This document shows, one piece after another, positions 25,764 through 34,190 of a stretch of DNA of 61,377 bases (position 1 is the first letter of the stretch; the number at the start of each line of letters is the position of its first letter). The translations under genes were made by a program, and so were the position numbers. This DNA is from Peptoclostridium sp965368085 (GTDB lineage: Bacteria > Bacillota > Clostridia > Peptostreptococcales > Peptostreptococcaceae): positions 1 to 61,377 of the forward strand of contig CBDULP010000013.1 of assembly GCA_965368085.1 (NCBI GenBank), in the 5' to 3' direction. The notes beneath the pieces were generated by a model that saw nothing but the letters and a program-made list of their open reading frames with translations, had not been told where the DNA came from and searched no databases.

Positions 25764-27758
25764 TTGAAGAGTATAAAGGGTAGAATGGTGAGTATTTTTA
25801 TAATTATAGTTCTGGTGCCCGTATCACTGCTTGGATTTTTATCTTATTTCAAGTCGAAAGAGATACTGGAAGAAGAGTTAAAGACAAACAATCTTATAAT
25901 GCTTGAGGAGGCTAACAGGCTCTATTTGGAGAGTTTCTTGGACGAAATGGAAAACAATGCCCAAGTGCTGGCGGGAAAAGTCGACATTGACAGGGTGTTT
26001 TCAGATCCCGAATACAGTGATCAGATATTTAATGAGTGGCAGATATACAGAGATATAAATCCTCATGTGGAATATATTTATGTTGGAAATCAAAGCGACA
26101 AGCTTTTTTGCAATCCAAGGTTTGATGCGCCGGAGGGTTTTACATGCACGGACAGGCCGTGGTATATAAGCGGGATTGGCAGTCCCGACAAGGCTGCTTG
26201 GACAAGGGCTTACAACGAAGTGTCCACGGACAACGCAAGGATTTCTGTTGCAAAGGCGGTAAAAGACAGTACCGGGAAAAAAGCAGGTGTGTTTTCTATG
26301 GACATAAGCTTGAATGTGCTTGCAGACGTTGTAAATAAACTTGACCTTGGAGAAAATGCACAAGTTTTTGTAATGGGCGATAAGGGAACTGTACTTACAC
26401 ATACAAACAAGGAAAAGATAAATGAGGATTTCAGCGGCAACGAGTGGGTGAAAAGCATACTTGAAAGTGATAAGGGTGTGTACCTTCAAAAAGTTGAGGA
26501 TTCAATCTTTTATGTGCCGTATGTGACAGTAAAGAACACTGGGTGGAAACTGGTGGCGCTAATACCAAGACAGAATTTGGCGGCAAAGGTTTCTCCAATT
26601 AGGAACCTGACACTATTGGTGGGAATTATAAGTCTTATGATTTCTATAGTGATGGGAATGGTGATTTCTGACAGGAACTTCACAAAACCAATAGTATTTT
26701 TAAGGGACATTTCAAGGAACATAGCGAATGGAAACCTGATTATAAAAATGAATGAAAAGTATGCAGGCAGAAAAGATGAGATAGGTGATTTGGCAAGAGC
26801 AATTGGAATGATAAAGGACAATTTAAAGAATATAGTGGGACAGATGTCGGAGACTTCGCAGAACTTGGCATCTTCATCTGAACAGCTTACGGCAACAAGC
26901 CAGCAGTCGGCGGTTTCGGCAGATGAAGTCAGCCGGACTATAGAGGAAATTTCAATTGGTGCAACAGAGCAGGCGAGAGATACTGAAGATGCTGTCGGCA
27001 ATGTAACAAAGCTGGGAGATCTAATAGAGGACAACCAAAACAAGCTTGAGGAATTGAACCAGTCGGCAGACGAGGTCATAGTGCTTAAAGACGAAGGCAT
27101 TAAGAACATACAGGATCTAGTTAAAAAGACACACATGAACCAGGAGGCATCAAGAGAAATAAATGATGTAATACTCAATGCGAATGAAAGTGCGGCTAAG
27201 ATATACAATGCCAGCCGGATGATTAAAAATATTGCAGACCAGACTAATCTTCTGGCACTGAATGCGGCCATTGAAGCTGCTAGAGCGGGAGATGCGGGAA
27301 TGGGGTTTGCAGTCGTGGCTGATGAAATTAGAAAGCTGGCTGAAGAGTCAGACCAGTTTACGGAAGAAATATCAAATATTATAGATGACTTGAAAAATAA
27401 GACTGAAAACGCAGTCAGCACAATGGATGAAATGTCAAAACTTGTTGACGAGCAGAGCCATAGCGTTGAAAGTACCCAGATGAAGTTTGAAGGCATTGCG
27501 AGAGCCATAGAGCAGACTAAAAATGCAGTGGATGTGCTCAATGAGTCAGGCAGGCTGATGGAAAACAAAAAGGATAATATCATAGGCATAATTGAAAGAC
27601 TTTCTGCCATATCGGAAGAAAACGCCGCTGCAACCGAGGAAACGGCCGCGTCTGTTGAAGAGCAGACAGCAGCGATGGATCAAATAGCTGGTGCAAGCGA
27701 AGATCTGGCGAAACTGGCGGGAGAGATGAACAATGCCATAGCAATGTTTGAATATTAG
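25764..27758 (+). CDS. methyl-accepting chemotaxis protein (dCACHE)
   Basis: 664 residues from a TTG at 25764, which lies six bases after GGAGGGG; the in-frame ATG at 25749 would place that ribosome site inside the gene. A membrane helix (about 10-30), a periplasmic-type double-CACHE sensor (about 35-280), a second helix (LLVGIISLMISIVMGMVIS), HAMP (about 305-360) and a long cytoplasmic coiled coil. The hairpin tip, IADQTNLLALNAAIEAARAG, MGFAVVADEIRKLAEES, is fully conserved. It signals through CheA/CheW to the flagella. The ligand cannot be read from sequence; small carboxylates or amino acids are usual for dCACHE. Confidence 0.93.
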   Translation: MKSIKGRMVSIFIIIVLVPVSLLGFLSYFKSKEILEEELKTNNLIMLEEANRLYLESFLDEMENNAQVLAGKVDIDRVFSDPEYSDQIFNEWQIYRDINPHVEYIYVGNQSDKLFCNPRFDAPEGFTCTDRPWYISGIGSPDKAAWTRAYNEVSTDNARISVAKAVKDSTGKKAGVFSMDISLNVLADVVNKLDLGENAQVFVMGDKGTVLTHTNKEKINEDFSGNEWVKSILESDKGVYLQKVEDSIFYVPYVTVKNTGWKLVALIPRQNLAAKVSPIRNLTLLVGIISLMISIVMGMVISDRNFTKPIVFLRDISRNIANGNLIIKMNEKYAGRKDEIGDLARAIGMIKDNLKNIVGQMSETSQNLASSSEQLTATSQQSAVSADEVSRTIEEISIGATEQARDTEDAVGNVTKLGDLIEDNQNKLEELNQSADEVIVLKDEGIKNIQDLVKKTHMNQEASREINDVILNANESAAKIYNASRMIKNIADQTNLLALNAAIEAARAGDAGMGFAVVADEIRKLAEESDQFTEEISNIIDDLKNKTENAVSTMDEMSKLVDEQSHSVESTQMKFEGIARAIEQTKNAVDVLNESGRLMENKKDNIIGIIERLSAISEENAAATEETAASVEEQTAAMDQIAGASEDLAKLAGEMNNAIAMFEY

Positions 27759-27938
27759 GCTTGTCCCAAAGAGACATTGTTCAAAATACATGCAATTGCC
27801 AAATGAACGGTTCACATGACAAGGCCTGTCTAGTATAATTAATTTAGACAAAATCAATGCATTAAAATGATTGGTTGAAGTATCTGCGGTGGCGGAAAAT
27901 AAAGATATATAGAAAGCTTTTGAGGTGATATTATTTCA

Positions 27939-28586
27939 GTGATTTGTAAAATATGCGGGGGCAATACCCGAATGATTAAAGACGAGCAGTTTGACATATC
28001 GTACTACTATTGCAAAACTTGCGAATTCATGCAAATGGACGATTCCAAGAGGGTGCCTTTCGACAAGGAAAGAGAGGTTTATGACCGGCATGAAAATTCT
28101 ATAGAGTGTGAAGGTTATGTAAATATGTTTCAAAACTTCATAAACAGCGCAGTAATTCCATTCAAGAGCAGCGGACTGGCGCTTGATTTTGGAAGCGGGC
28201 CAGAACCGGTTTTGACACAGATTATAAAAAGGGACTATGAATTCGATATAGACAATTATGATTTGCACTTTCAACCGGAAAAGGTATATGAGGGCAAAAA
28301 ATATGATGTCATAGTGTCTACGGAGGTAGTGGAGCACCTGCCGGATCCTATGGAGGTATTCAGGCTTTTCCACGATTTGCTTGAAGACGGAGGGGTTTTG
28401 GCGTTCATGACGCTTTTTCATGAAAATGACGATGATGCATTCCTCAAGTGGTGGTACAGAAGAGACGAGACCCACATATCGTTTTTCACGGTCAAGACGC
28501 TTGAGAATATTGCAAAATCAATAGGATTCAAGGTCATATATACCGACGGCAGGAGAATTTGCACGTTCAGGAAACAGGGCAGGTAA
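27939..28586 (+). CDS. zinc-ribbon class I SAM methyltransferase
   Basis: About 215 residues from a GTG at 27939; GAGGTGA is 10 bp upstream. A Cys4 zinc ribbon opens the protein: CKICG and YYCKTCEF. A class I SAM-dependent methyltransferase domain follows: motif I ALDFGSGPEPVLTQ, then VIVSTEVVEHLPDP and LLEDGGVLAFMTLF. Related proteins methylate sugars, lipids or tRNA; the substrate here is unknown. A terminator lies about 70 bp downstream. No metabolic partner gene is adjacent. Confidence 0.8.
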   Translation: MICKICGGNTRMIKDEQFDISYYYCKTCEFMQMDDSKRVPFDKEREVYDRHENSIECEGYVNMFQNFINSAVIPFKSSGLALDFGSGPEPVLTQIIKRDYEFDIDNYDLHFQPEKVYEGKKYDVIVSTEVVEHLPDPMEVFRLFHDLLEDGGVLAFMTLFHENDDDAFLKWWYRRDETHISFFTVKTLENIAKSIGFKVIYTDGRRICTFRKQGR

Positions 28587-28656
28587 AATGCATTTGCAAA
28601 GGGACTCGGCAAAAAGCGAGCGGGAGCTTGAATATATTATAATTAAGGCAGTATGG

Positions 28657-28689
28657 ACAGCATGCAAAGGCTATCCATGCTGTTTTTTT
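28657..28689 (+). terminator. intrinsic terminator
   Basis: ACAGCATG (28657-28664) pairs with CATGCTGT (28676-28683), followed by a run of seven T. Confidence 0.85.
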
Positions 28690-28802
28690 ATTGCGAATAA
28701 AGCGGAGTTTAAAGCTTTTTATGTGGAATTGCTTTAAAGTGGAGAGAAGTTACAGGCGTTAGATTAATGGTATTAGTAAAGCGAATTCGTGGAATATTAA
28801 CG

Positions 28803-28830
28803 CTTGACTAAAACCCCGAAAGGGTATAAT
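28803..28830 (+). promoter_or_regulatory. metal-ATPase promoter with dyad inside a short spacer
   Basis: -35 TTGACT (28804-28809) and -10 TATAAT (28825-28830) are only 15 bp apart (16 if the box is CTTGAC). The spacer holds a dyad ACCC-CGAAA-GGGT. This resembles a repressor or activator site placed between the boxes. Confidence 0.6.
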
Positions 28831-28894
28831 ATTAAGGTGACATATGAACAAGTATTCATGCGTTTTGAAATGTAAATGTCTGGAGGGATTGATT

Positions 28895-31333
28895 ATGGGT
28901 GAAAAACATACACATAGCCAAGGATGCAGCTGTCACGGAAATGAGAACAGTGTTGTAGGATTAAAATTAATGAGCCGAAAAGATAAAAAAAGCAGTTTTG
29001 GGGAAGATGAGGACGAAAATCAGGAATCACAATGCAGCGGACATGACCACAGCCATGGGGAGCATGACCATGGTGGATGCAGCTGTGATGGCCATGATCA
29101 TTTTCACGAAGAAGACTGTTGTGGACATGATCGCGAAATTGAGGGAGAAGATTGTGGATGCGATGGAGGATGTTGTGGACATTCCGCATCTGAAGTCAAG
29201 CTTGCATCATCTGTGATTTCAGGTTCTAAGGGGTACAAGGTAAAGGAATTCTTAATAAATGGGCTTCATTGCGCTTCGTGTGCTGCTAAAATAGAGGGCA
29301 AGGTGGCTGATTTAAGCATTATAAAGGGTTCGGTCATGAATTTTGCAACATCCACACTTACAATAGAGGTAATAGAAGATAATGCAGATACAATAATTGA
29401 TGAGGTCCAGAAGATAGCCGACCAGGTGGAGCCGGGGGCAATAGTTGAAGACAAGAGTAAACTGGCTGAAAAAAATGCAGATAAAGAGGAAAAAAAGAAG
29501 CATATGCACAGGTCAAGACTCCGTAGAATAGGCTTGGGAATCGCTGTATTTTTGAGCGCGCTGTATTTAAAGGAAGAGCCTTTTGGCGTATTCCTGTTCA
29601 TCATCAGCTATTTTGCAATAGGAAAGGACATAATTGTAAAGTCGGTGAGGAACATACTGCGAGGAGAACTTTTCGACGAAAATTTCCTAATGGCCATAGC
29701 CACATTGGCCGCATTTGGAATAGGGGAATATCCTGAAGCTATAATGGTAGTGCTGCTTTATGAAATAGGAGAGTATTTCCAGGGGAGGGCTGTTGAATCT
29801 TCGAGAAAATCGATATCAGAGCTTATGGACATAAGGCCCGAGTATGCAAACCTCAAAATAGGTGACGATTTTAAAAGGGTTTCTCCAGCTGAAGTGAGTA
29901 TTGGAGACTTAATAGTTGTAAAGCCGGGAGAGAAAGTGCCTCTTGACGGGAAGATAGTAGAAGGATCGTCTTCGGTGGATACGGCGGCTCTTACTGGGGA
30001 ATCGGCGCTCAGGGACGTTTCTGAGGGAGACGAAATAACAAGCGGATTCATAAACATAAACGGAGTACTTAGCATAGAGGTGACAAAGAGCTTCAATGAG
30101 TCTGCTGTATCGAAGATACTACACCTCGTTGAAAACGCAAGCAGTAAAAAGGCTGAAACGGAAAAGAGGATAACCAAGTTTGCAAAATACTATACACCTG
30201 TTGTAGTGGTGGCGGCTGTAATGACCGCTCTGATTCCGCCGATTCTAATGGATGGGCAAAGCTTCGGAACGTGGATTTACAAGGCCGCGATATTCCTTGT
30301 AATATCGTGTCCATGCGCACTCGTGATATCAGTGCCTATGGGATATTTTGCAGGGCTTGGAGCTTCATCTAAAAATGGAATACTTGTAAAGGGCGGCAAC
30401 TATCTTGAAGCGCTTACCCAGATAGACACCGTGGTTTTCGACAAGACGGGAACGCTTACAAAGGGAAGTTTCAAGGTATATGATATAAAGGGTGCTGATG
30501 GAATATCAGACAATGTCCTCTTAAGATATACAGCTTTTGCCGAAAGCTTTTCAAACCATCCGATAGCACTTTCCATAACACAAGAATATGACGGGCGCAT
30601 AGACAAAAAGCTTGTGAAAAACTACATGGACATTGCAGGAAAAGGCGTAATGGCGCATGTAGATGAAGTTCAAGTGGCAAGCGGAAACAAAAAACTAATG
30701 GACCAACTTGGAATAAAATGCAAGGATGTGGAAGAGGTTGGAACCGTAATATATACCGCACTGGACGGAAAATATGCAGGATATATTGTAATAAAAGACG
30801 AAGTTAAGAGGGACTCAAAAGAAGCCATAAAAAGACTCAAGCACGCAGGAATAGAAAAAGTGGCAATGCTAACAGGGGACAAAAAGGAAGTTGCAGATAT
30901 TGTCGGAAAAGATATTGGAATAGACAGGGTTTACTCAGAGCTTCTTCCTCAGGACAAGGTTGAAAAGGTGGAAGAGCTTTACAGGGAAAAAATAAAGGGT
31001 CTTGCATTTGTCGGAGACGGTATAAATGATGCTCCGGTTCTTGCAAGGGCCAATGTCGGCGTGGCCATGGGAGGCGTCGGCTCGGACGCGGCCATAGAGG
31101 CGGCGGACGTGGTGATAATGAACGACGAGCCTTCAAAGCTTGCCAAGGCGATAGAAATAGCAAAAAGGACAAAGGGCATAGTCAACATGAACATAGGAAT
31201 GTCTGTGGGCATAAAGGGGCTTGTTTTCATACTGGCGTTCATGAACCTTGGAAGCATGTGGCTTGCGATATTCGCAGATGTCGGAGTTTCCATAATAGCA
31301 GTAATGAACTCAATGAGAATACTAAAAAAATAA
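28895..31333 (+). CDS. Zn/Cd-type P1B heavy-metal ATPase with His/Cys-rich N-terminus
   Basis: 812 residues from the ATG at 28895, which has TGGAGGG upstream; an in-frame ATG at 28844 would add 17 residues. The first ~105 residues are packed with His, Cys and acidic clusters (GHDHSHGEHDHGGCSCDG, CGCDGGCCGHS), a metal-sensing or buffering tail. Then an HMA domain with GLHCASCAAK, eight membrane helices, the TGES actuator loop, the CPC motif (ISCPCALVIS), the phosphorylation site DKTGTLTKG, and GDGINDAP. The last helix has ADVGVSIIAVMNS, as in Zn/Cd/Pb exporters (ZntA/CadA). It pumps metal out at the cost of ATP. Transcription probably responds to metal through the promoter dyad at 28803-28830; no regulator gene is adjacent. 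Confidence 0.94.
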   Translation: MGEKHTHSQGCSCHGNENSVVGLKLMSRKDKKSSFGEDEDENQESQCSGHDHSHGEHDHGGCSCDGHDHFHEEDCCGHDREIEGEDCGCDGGCCGHSASEVKLASSVISGSKGYKVKEFLINGLHCASCAAKIEGKVADLSIIKGSVMNFATSTLTIEVIEDNADTIIDEVQKIADQVEPGAIVEDKSKLAEKNADKEEKKKHMHRSRLRRIGLGIAVFLSALYLKEEPFGVFLFIISYFAIGKDIIVKSVRNILRGELFDENFLMAIATLAAFGIGEYPEAIMVVLLYEIGEYFQGRAVESSRKSISELMDIRPEYANLKIGDDFKRVSPAEVSIGDLIVVKPGEKVPLDGKIVEGSSSVDTAALTGESALRDVSEGDEITSGFININGVLSIEVTKSFNESAVSKILHLVENASSKKAETEKRITKFAKYYTPVVVVAAVMTALIPPILMDGQSFGTWIYKAAIFLVISCPCALVISVPMGYFAGLGASSKNGILVKGGNYLEALTQIDTVVFDKTGTLTKGSFKVYDIKGADGISDNVLLRYTAFAESFSNHPIALSITQEYDGRIDKKLVKNYMDIAGKGVMAHVDEVQVASGNKKLMDQLGIKCKDVEEVGTVIYTALDGKYAGYIVIKDEVKRDSKEAIKRLKHAGIEKVAMLTGDKKEVADIVGKDIGIDRVYSELLPQDKVEKVEELYREKIKGLAFVGDGINDAPVLARANVGVAMGGVGSDAAIEAADVVIMNDEPSKLAKAIEIAKRTKGIVNMNIGMSVGIKGLVFILAFMNLGSMWLAIFADVGVSIIAVMNSMRILKK

Positions 31334-31368
31334 ATTGAACACGCAAAAGTGAAATCTAGTTTTTAATA

Positions 31369-31435
31369 AAATAGACACTTTCCTGGTGTAGGCCAACTTT
31401 CTCAAAATCCGTCTGCACCCGCGAAGTGTCTATTT
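31369..31435 (+). terminator. long double-stem terminator
   Basis: AAATAGACACTT (31369-31380) pairs with 31424-31435 and is followed by T-rich sequence; an inner stem GGTGTAG/CTGCACC extends it. It ends the metal ATPase gene. Confidence 0.75.
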
Positions 31436-31589
31436 TTTATGAAGTCAAGTCGAGCGCATTTTTGTAGGAATAAAAAATTTTACCGTAACTCAATATGTAG
31501 TATAATATGTGAATAAAGATCTGAAATTATAAAATAATGGGTAAACTTTTTCGAAATGTTTACAAGAGGAACTGTCTGAGAGGTGTACA

Positions 31590-32258
31590 ATGTCAAAGAT
31601 ATTCATAGTTGAGGATGACGACAAGATAAGGAAAGAGCTGGCTGTATTTCTTGAAAGATATGGCTATGAATGCAGTTTTAGCGACGATTTTAAAAACATA
31701 ATAGACATAGTGCTGGATGAAAGCCCGGACCTGATGCTCCTGGATATAAACCTGCCCTATTTTGACGGGTACCATATATGCAGGGAGATTAGGAAGGTCT
31801 CGAATATCCCGATAATAGTAGTTACAAGCAGGGATACCGACATGGACGAGCTTATGAGCATAAACCTGGGGGCTGACGATTTTGTGGCAAAGCCATACAA
31901 TTCGCAGATACTTCTTGCGAGGATAAATTCAGTGCTTGCCAGGTGCAGCTCAAGGGCGGACTCGCAAAAAATTGAGCACGAGGGTGTGCTTCTTGACATG
32001 TCAAGAAGCACTGTGAGTTTTGAAGGCAGGGAGCAGGAGCTCACAAAAAACGAGCTTAGGATACTCCATGTGCTTGTAAAAAACAGCGGAAGCATTGTGT
32101 CGAGAAACGATATAATGGACGAGCTTTGGCAAAGCGACCAGTTTGTGGATGACAACACTCTTACTGTAAATATATCTAGGCTCAGGGAAAAGCTAAAGGC
32201 AATGGGCGTGGACGGTTTTATAAAGACTAAAAGAGGTCAGGGGTACATAGTAATATGA
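31590..32258 (+). CDS. OmpR-family response regulator (BceR-like)
   Basis: 222 residues. Receiver domain about 1-115: FIVEDDDKI, phospho-Asp in LMLLDINLPYFDG, Thr in VVTSRDTDMDE, Lys in VAKPYN. A winged helix DNA-binding domain of the OmpR type follows: ELTKNELRILHVLVKNSGSI, DNTLTVNISRLREKLK, IKTKRGQGYIV. It is the first gene of a module with a small kinase and a BceAB-type transporter, an arrangement that in Firmicutes senses and resists bacitracin-like or lantibiotic peptides. The stop overlaps the kinase ATG by 4 bp. Probable DNA sites are the boxes at 33310 and 41633. Confidence 0.92.
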   Translation: MSKIFIVEDDDKIRKELAVFLERYGYECSFSDDFKNIIDIVLDESPDLMLLDINLPYFDGYHICREIRKVSNIPIIVVTSRDTDMDELMSINLGADDFVAKPYNSQILLARINSVLARCSSRADSQKIEHEGVLLDMSRSTVSFEGREQELTKNELRILHVLVKNSGSIVSRNDIMDELWQSDQFVDDNTLTVNISRLREKLKAMGVDGFIKTKRGQGYIVI

Positions 32259-33274
32259 AAGTCATGGATTATTTGAAGGACAAGGCTTTTTTTACAGTGA
32301 TTATGCTTTTTACAGTGATTTTTGAATCAGCAGTGCTTTTGGCTTTTGATGTCAATACATATCTGGTGTCGATACTCTTTTCACTGCATGTCATGGGCAT
32401 GTGCAGTGCGCTGGCATATGAGTATATGAAAAAACGCCGTTTTTACAGCAATGTCGTTGAACGAGCCGAGGCCCTTGACAAGAAGCATCTCCTCTCCGAG
32501 ATGATATTCAGGCCCACTTTCATGGAGGGCGAGATATTTTATGATGCGCTGCAGATGGCAAACAAGTCCATGAATGATGAGATATCAAGCTATAAGATAT
32601 TGTCGGAGGAATACAAGGAGTACATAGAGACTTGGGTGCATGAGGTGAAAACGCCTATATCTTCGAGCCGTCTCATAATTGAAAACAACAAAAGCGATGT
32701 TACTCTCAGCCTGCTTGAGGAGATTGAGCGTATAGACGGGTTTGTGGAACAGGCGCTATACTATTCGAAGATAAGCAACATGGAAAACGACTATATAATA
32801 AAAAGAGTATGTCTTGAGCAGATGGTAAATGACTCGATAAGGAGGCATTCAAAGCTTCTCATTGAAAACAGGGCTGGAATTTCAAGGGAGGGACTGGCTG
32901 GCGCATATGTATATGCAGATACAAAATGGATAAGGTTTGTACTCGGGCAGATTATAGAAAACGCTGTGAAATACAAAAACGAGAATCTTAAAATCAGCTT
33001 TAGCGCAAGAAATAAAGAGGGAGGCGAGGTACTTTCCATAAGGGACAACGGAATAGGCATACCCCAAAAGGACATCGGCAAGGTGTTTGACAAGGGTTTT
33101 ACGGGAGAAAACGGCAGGATATCGAGAAAGTCGACAGGAATAGGCCTGTATCTTTGCAGTACGCTGTGCAGTAAGATGGGCCTTAAAATATACATAGAGT
33201 CGATGGTAGGAGAGGGAACCACGGTAAACATATACTTTCCGCAAAATAGAATGATACATTTTGAAGAATCGTAA
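32255..33274 (+). CDS. intramembrane-sensing histidine kinase (BceS-like)
   Basis: 339 residues. Two closely spaced N-terminal helices (about 12-30 and 37-55) with almost no external loop, as in intramembrane-sensing kinases that rely on their ABC partner to detect peptide. The His box is TWVHEVKTPISSSRL; the N box IIENAVKYK, G1 IRDNGIGIPQKD and G2 STGIGLYLCSTL are complete. It overlaps the regulator gene and lies 148 bp before the transporter genes, which have their own regulated promoter. Confidence 0.92.
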   Translation: MKVMDYLKDKAFFTVIMLFTVIFESAVLLAFDVNTYLVSILFSLHVMGMCSALAYEYMKKRRFYSNVVERAEALDKKHLLSEMIFRPTFMEGEIFYDALQMANKSMNDEISSYKILSEEYKEYIETWVHEVKTPISSSRLIIENNKSDVTLSLLEEIERIDGFVEQALYYSKISNMENDYIIKRVCLEQMVNDSIRRHSKLLIENRAGISREGLAGAYVYADTKWIRFVLGQIIENAVKYKNENLKISFSARNKEGGEVLSIRDNGIGIPQKDIGKVFDKGFTGENGRISRKSTGIGLYLCSTLCSKMGLKIYIESMVGEGTTVNIYFPQNRMIHFEES

Positions 33275-33309
33275 TTATACGATTCTTTTTTCTATAAAAA
33301 TGATTTCAA

Positions 33310-33374
33310 CCTTTCAAAACCGTAAGAAAGTGTAAGGCAAATCGATGTGAAAGTGAAAGCACAGGATATATAAT
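33310..33374 (+). promoter_or_regulatory. probable BceR-type activator box and promoter of the transporter genes
   Basis: A 37-bp box at 33310-33346 starts CCTTTCAAAAC and ends CAAATCGAT, with GTAAG-type half-sites between. It is 30/37 identical, without gaps, to 41633-41669. A TATAAT follows at 33369-33374, 22 bp after the box, and no -35 box is seen, as expected for an activator-dependent promoter. Confidence 0.7.
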
Positions 33375-33422
33375 GGAATTATAGGAAGTGTAAAAATTAC
33401 GGGAGTAAAGAGAGGGTTTATA

Positions 33423-34190
33423 ATGGGAAATCTGCTTAATGTTGAAAACATTGAAAAATACTACGGCAGCAGGAAGTATGTCACAAAGGCGCTGGGTGGA
33501 GTCAGCTTTTCGGTTGACTCTGGGGAATACGTGGCCATAATGGGAGCCAGCGGAAGCGGGAAGACTACGCTTTTAAACTGCATATCGACAATAGACAGCG
33601 TCACTTCAGGGGGAATATATATAGACGGAGACGAGATAACAAATCTTAAGGGCAAAAGGCTTTCTCGGTTCAGGAGGGAGCAGCTGGGCTTCATATTCCA
33701 GGACTACAACCTTTTGGATACGCTTACTGCATATGAGAATATCGCAATAGCGCTCACTATAATGAAGCATCCAGCAAGAGAGATAGACGGCAGGATAAGG
33801 GAAATGTCAAGAAAGCTGCACATAGAGGATGTGCTTGAAAAATACCCTTATCAGATGTCGGGAGGTCAAAAGCAAAGAGTGGCGTCGGCAAGGGCTATGA
33901 TAACAAACCCGAAGATAATATTTGCAGACGAACCGACCGGTGCCCTTGATTCAAAGTCATCAAAAGTGCTTCTTGAAAGCTTTGGAAAGCTAAACACAGA
34001 TGATGGAGCCACAATTCTAATGGTCACCCACGATGCATTTGCAGCCAGCTATTCGAAGAGGATACTGTTTTTGAAAGACGGGAAAATATTCACGGAACTC
34101 ATGCGCGGAGAGGATTCCAGAAAGGAATTCTTCGACAGGATAATTGACGTGGTGACTCTTTTAGGGGGCGACAATAATGATGCTTTTTAA
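33423..34190 (+). CDS. ABC transporter ATPase (BceA-like)
   Basis: 255 residues. Walker A GASGSGKTTLLN, Q-loop IFQDYNL, signature MSGGQKQRVASARAM, Walker B IIFADEPTGALDS and the H-loop VTHDA are intact. MacB/BceA-type ATPases power peptide sensing and removal at the membrane rather than import. It overlaps the permease gene by 14 bp. Partner of the kinase/regulator pair just upstream. Confidence 0.94.
   Translation: MGNLLNVENIEKYYGSRKYVTKALGGVSFSVDSGEYVAIMGASGSGKTTLLNCISTIDSVTSGGIYIDGDEITNLKGKRLSRFRREQLGFIFQDYNLLDTLTAYENIAIALTIMKHPAREIDGRIREMSRKLHIEDVLEKYPYQMSGGQKQRVASARAMITNPKIIFADEPTGALDSKSSKVLLESFGKLNTDDGATILMVTHDAFAASYSKRILFLKDGKIFTELMRGEDSRKEFFDRIIDVVTLLGGDNNDAF

Noticed and set aside
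26510..27610. Long antisense frame (366 codons) within the chemoreceptor gene
   Set aside because: Ser/Phe/Ile-rich shadow of the coiled-coil region; the plus-strand gene has full MCP motifs.
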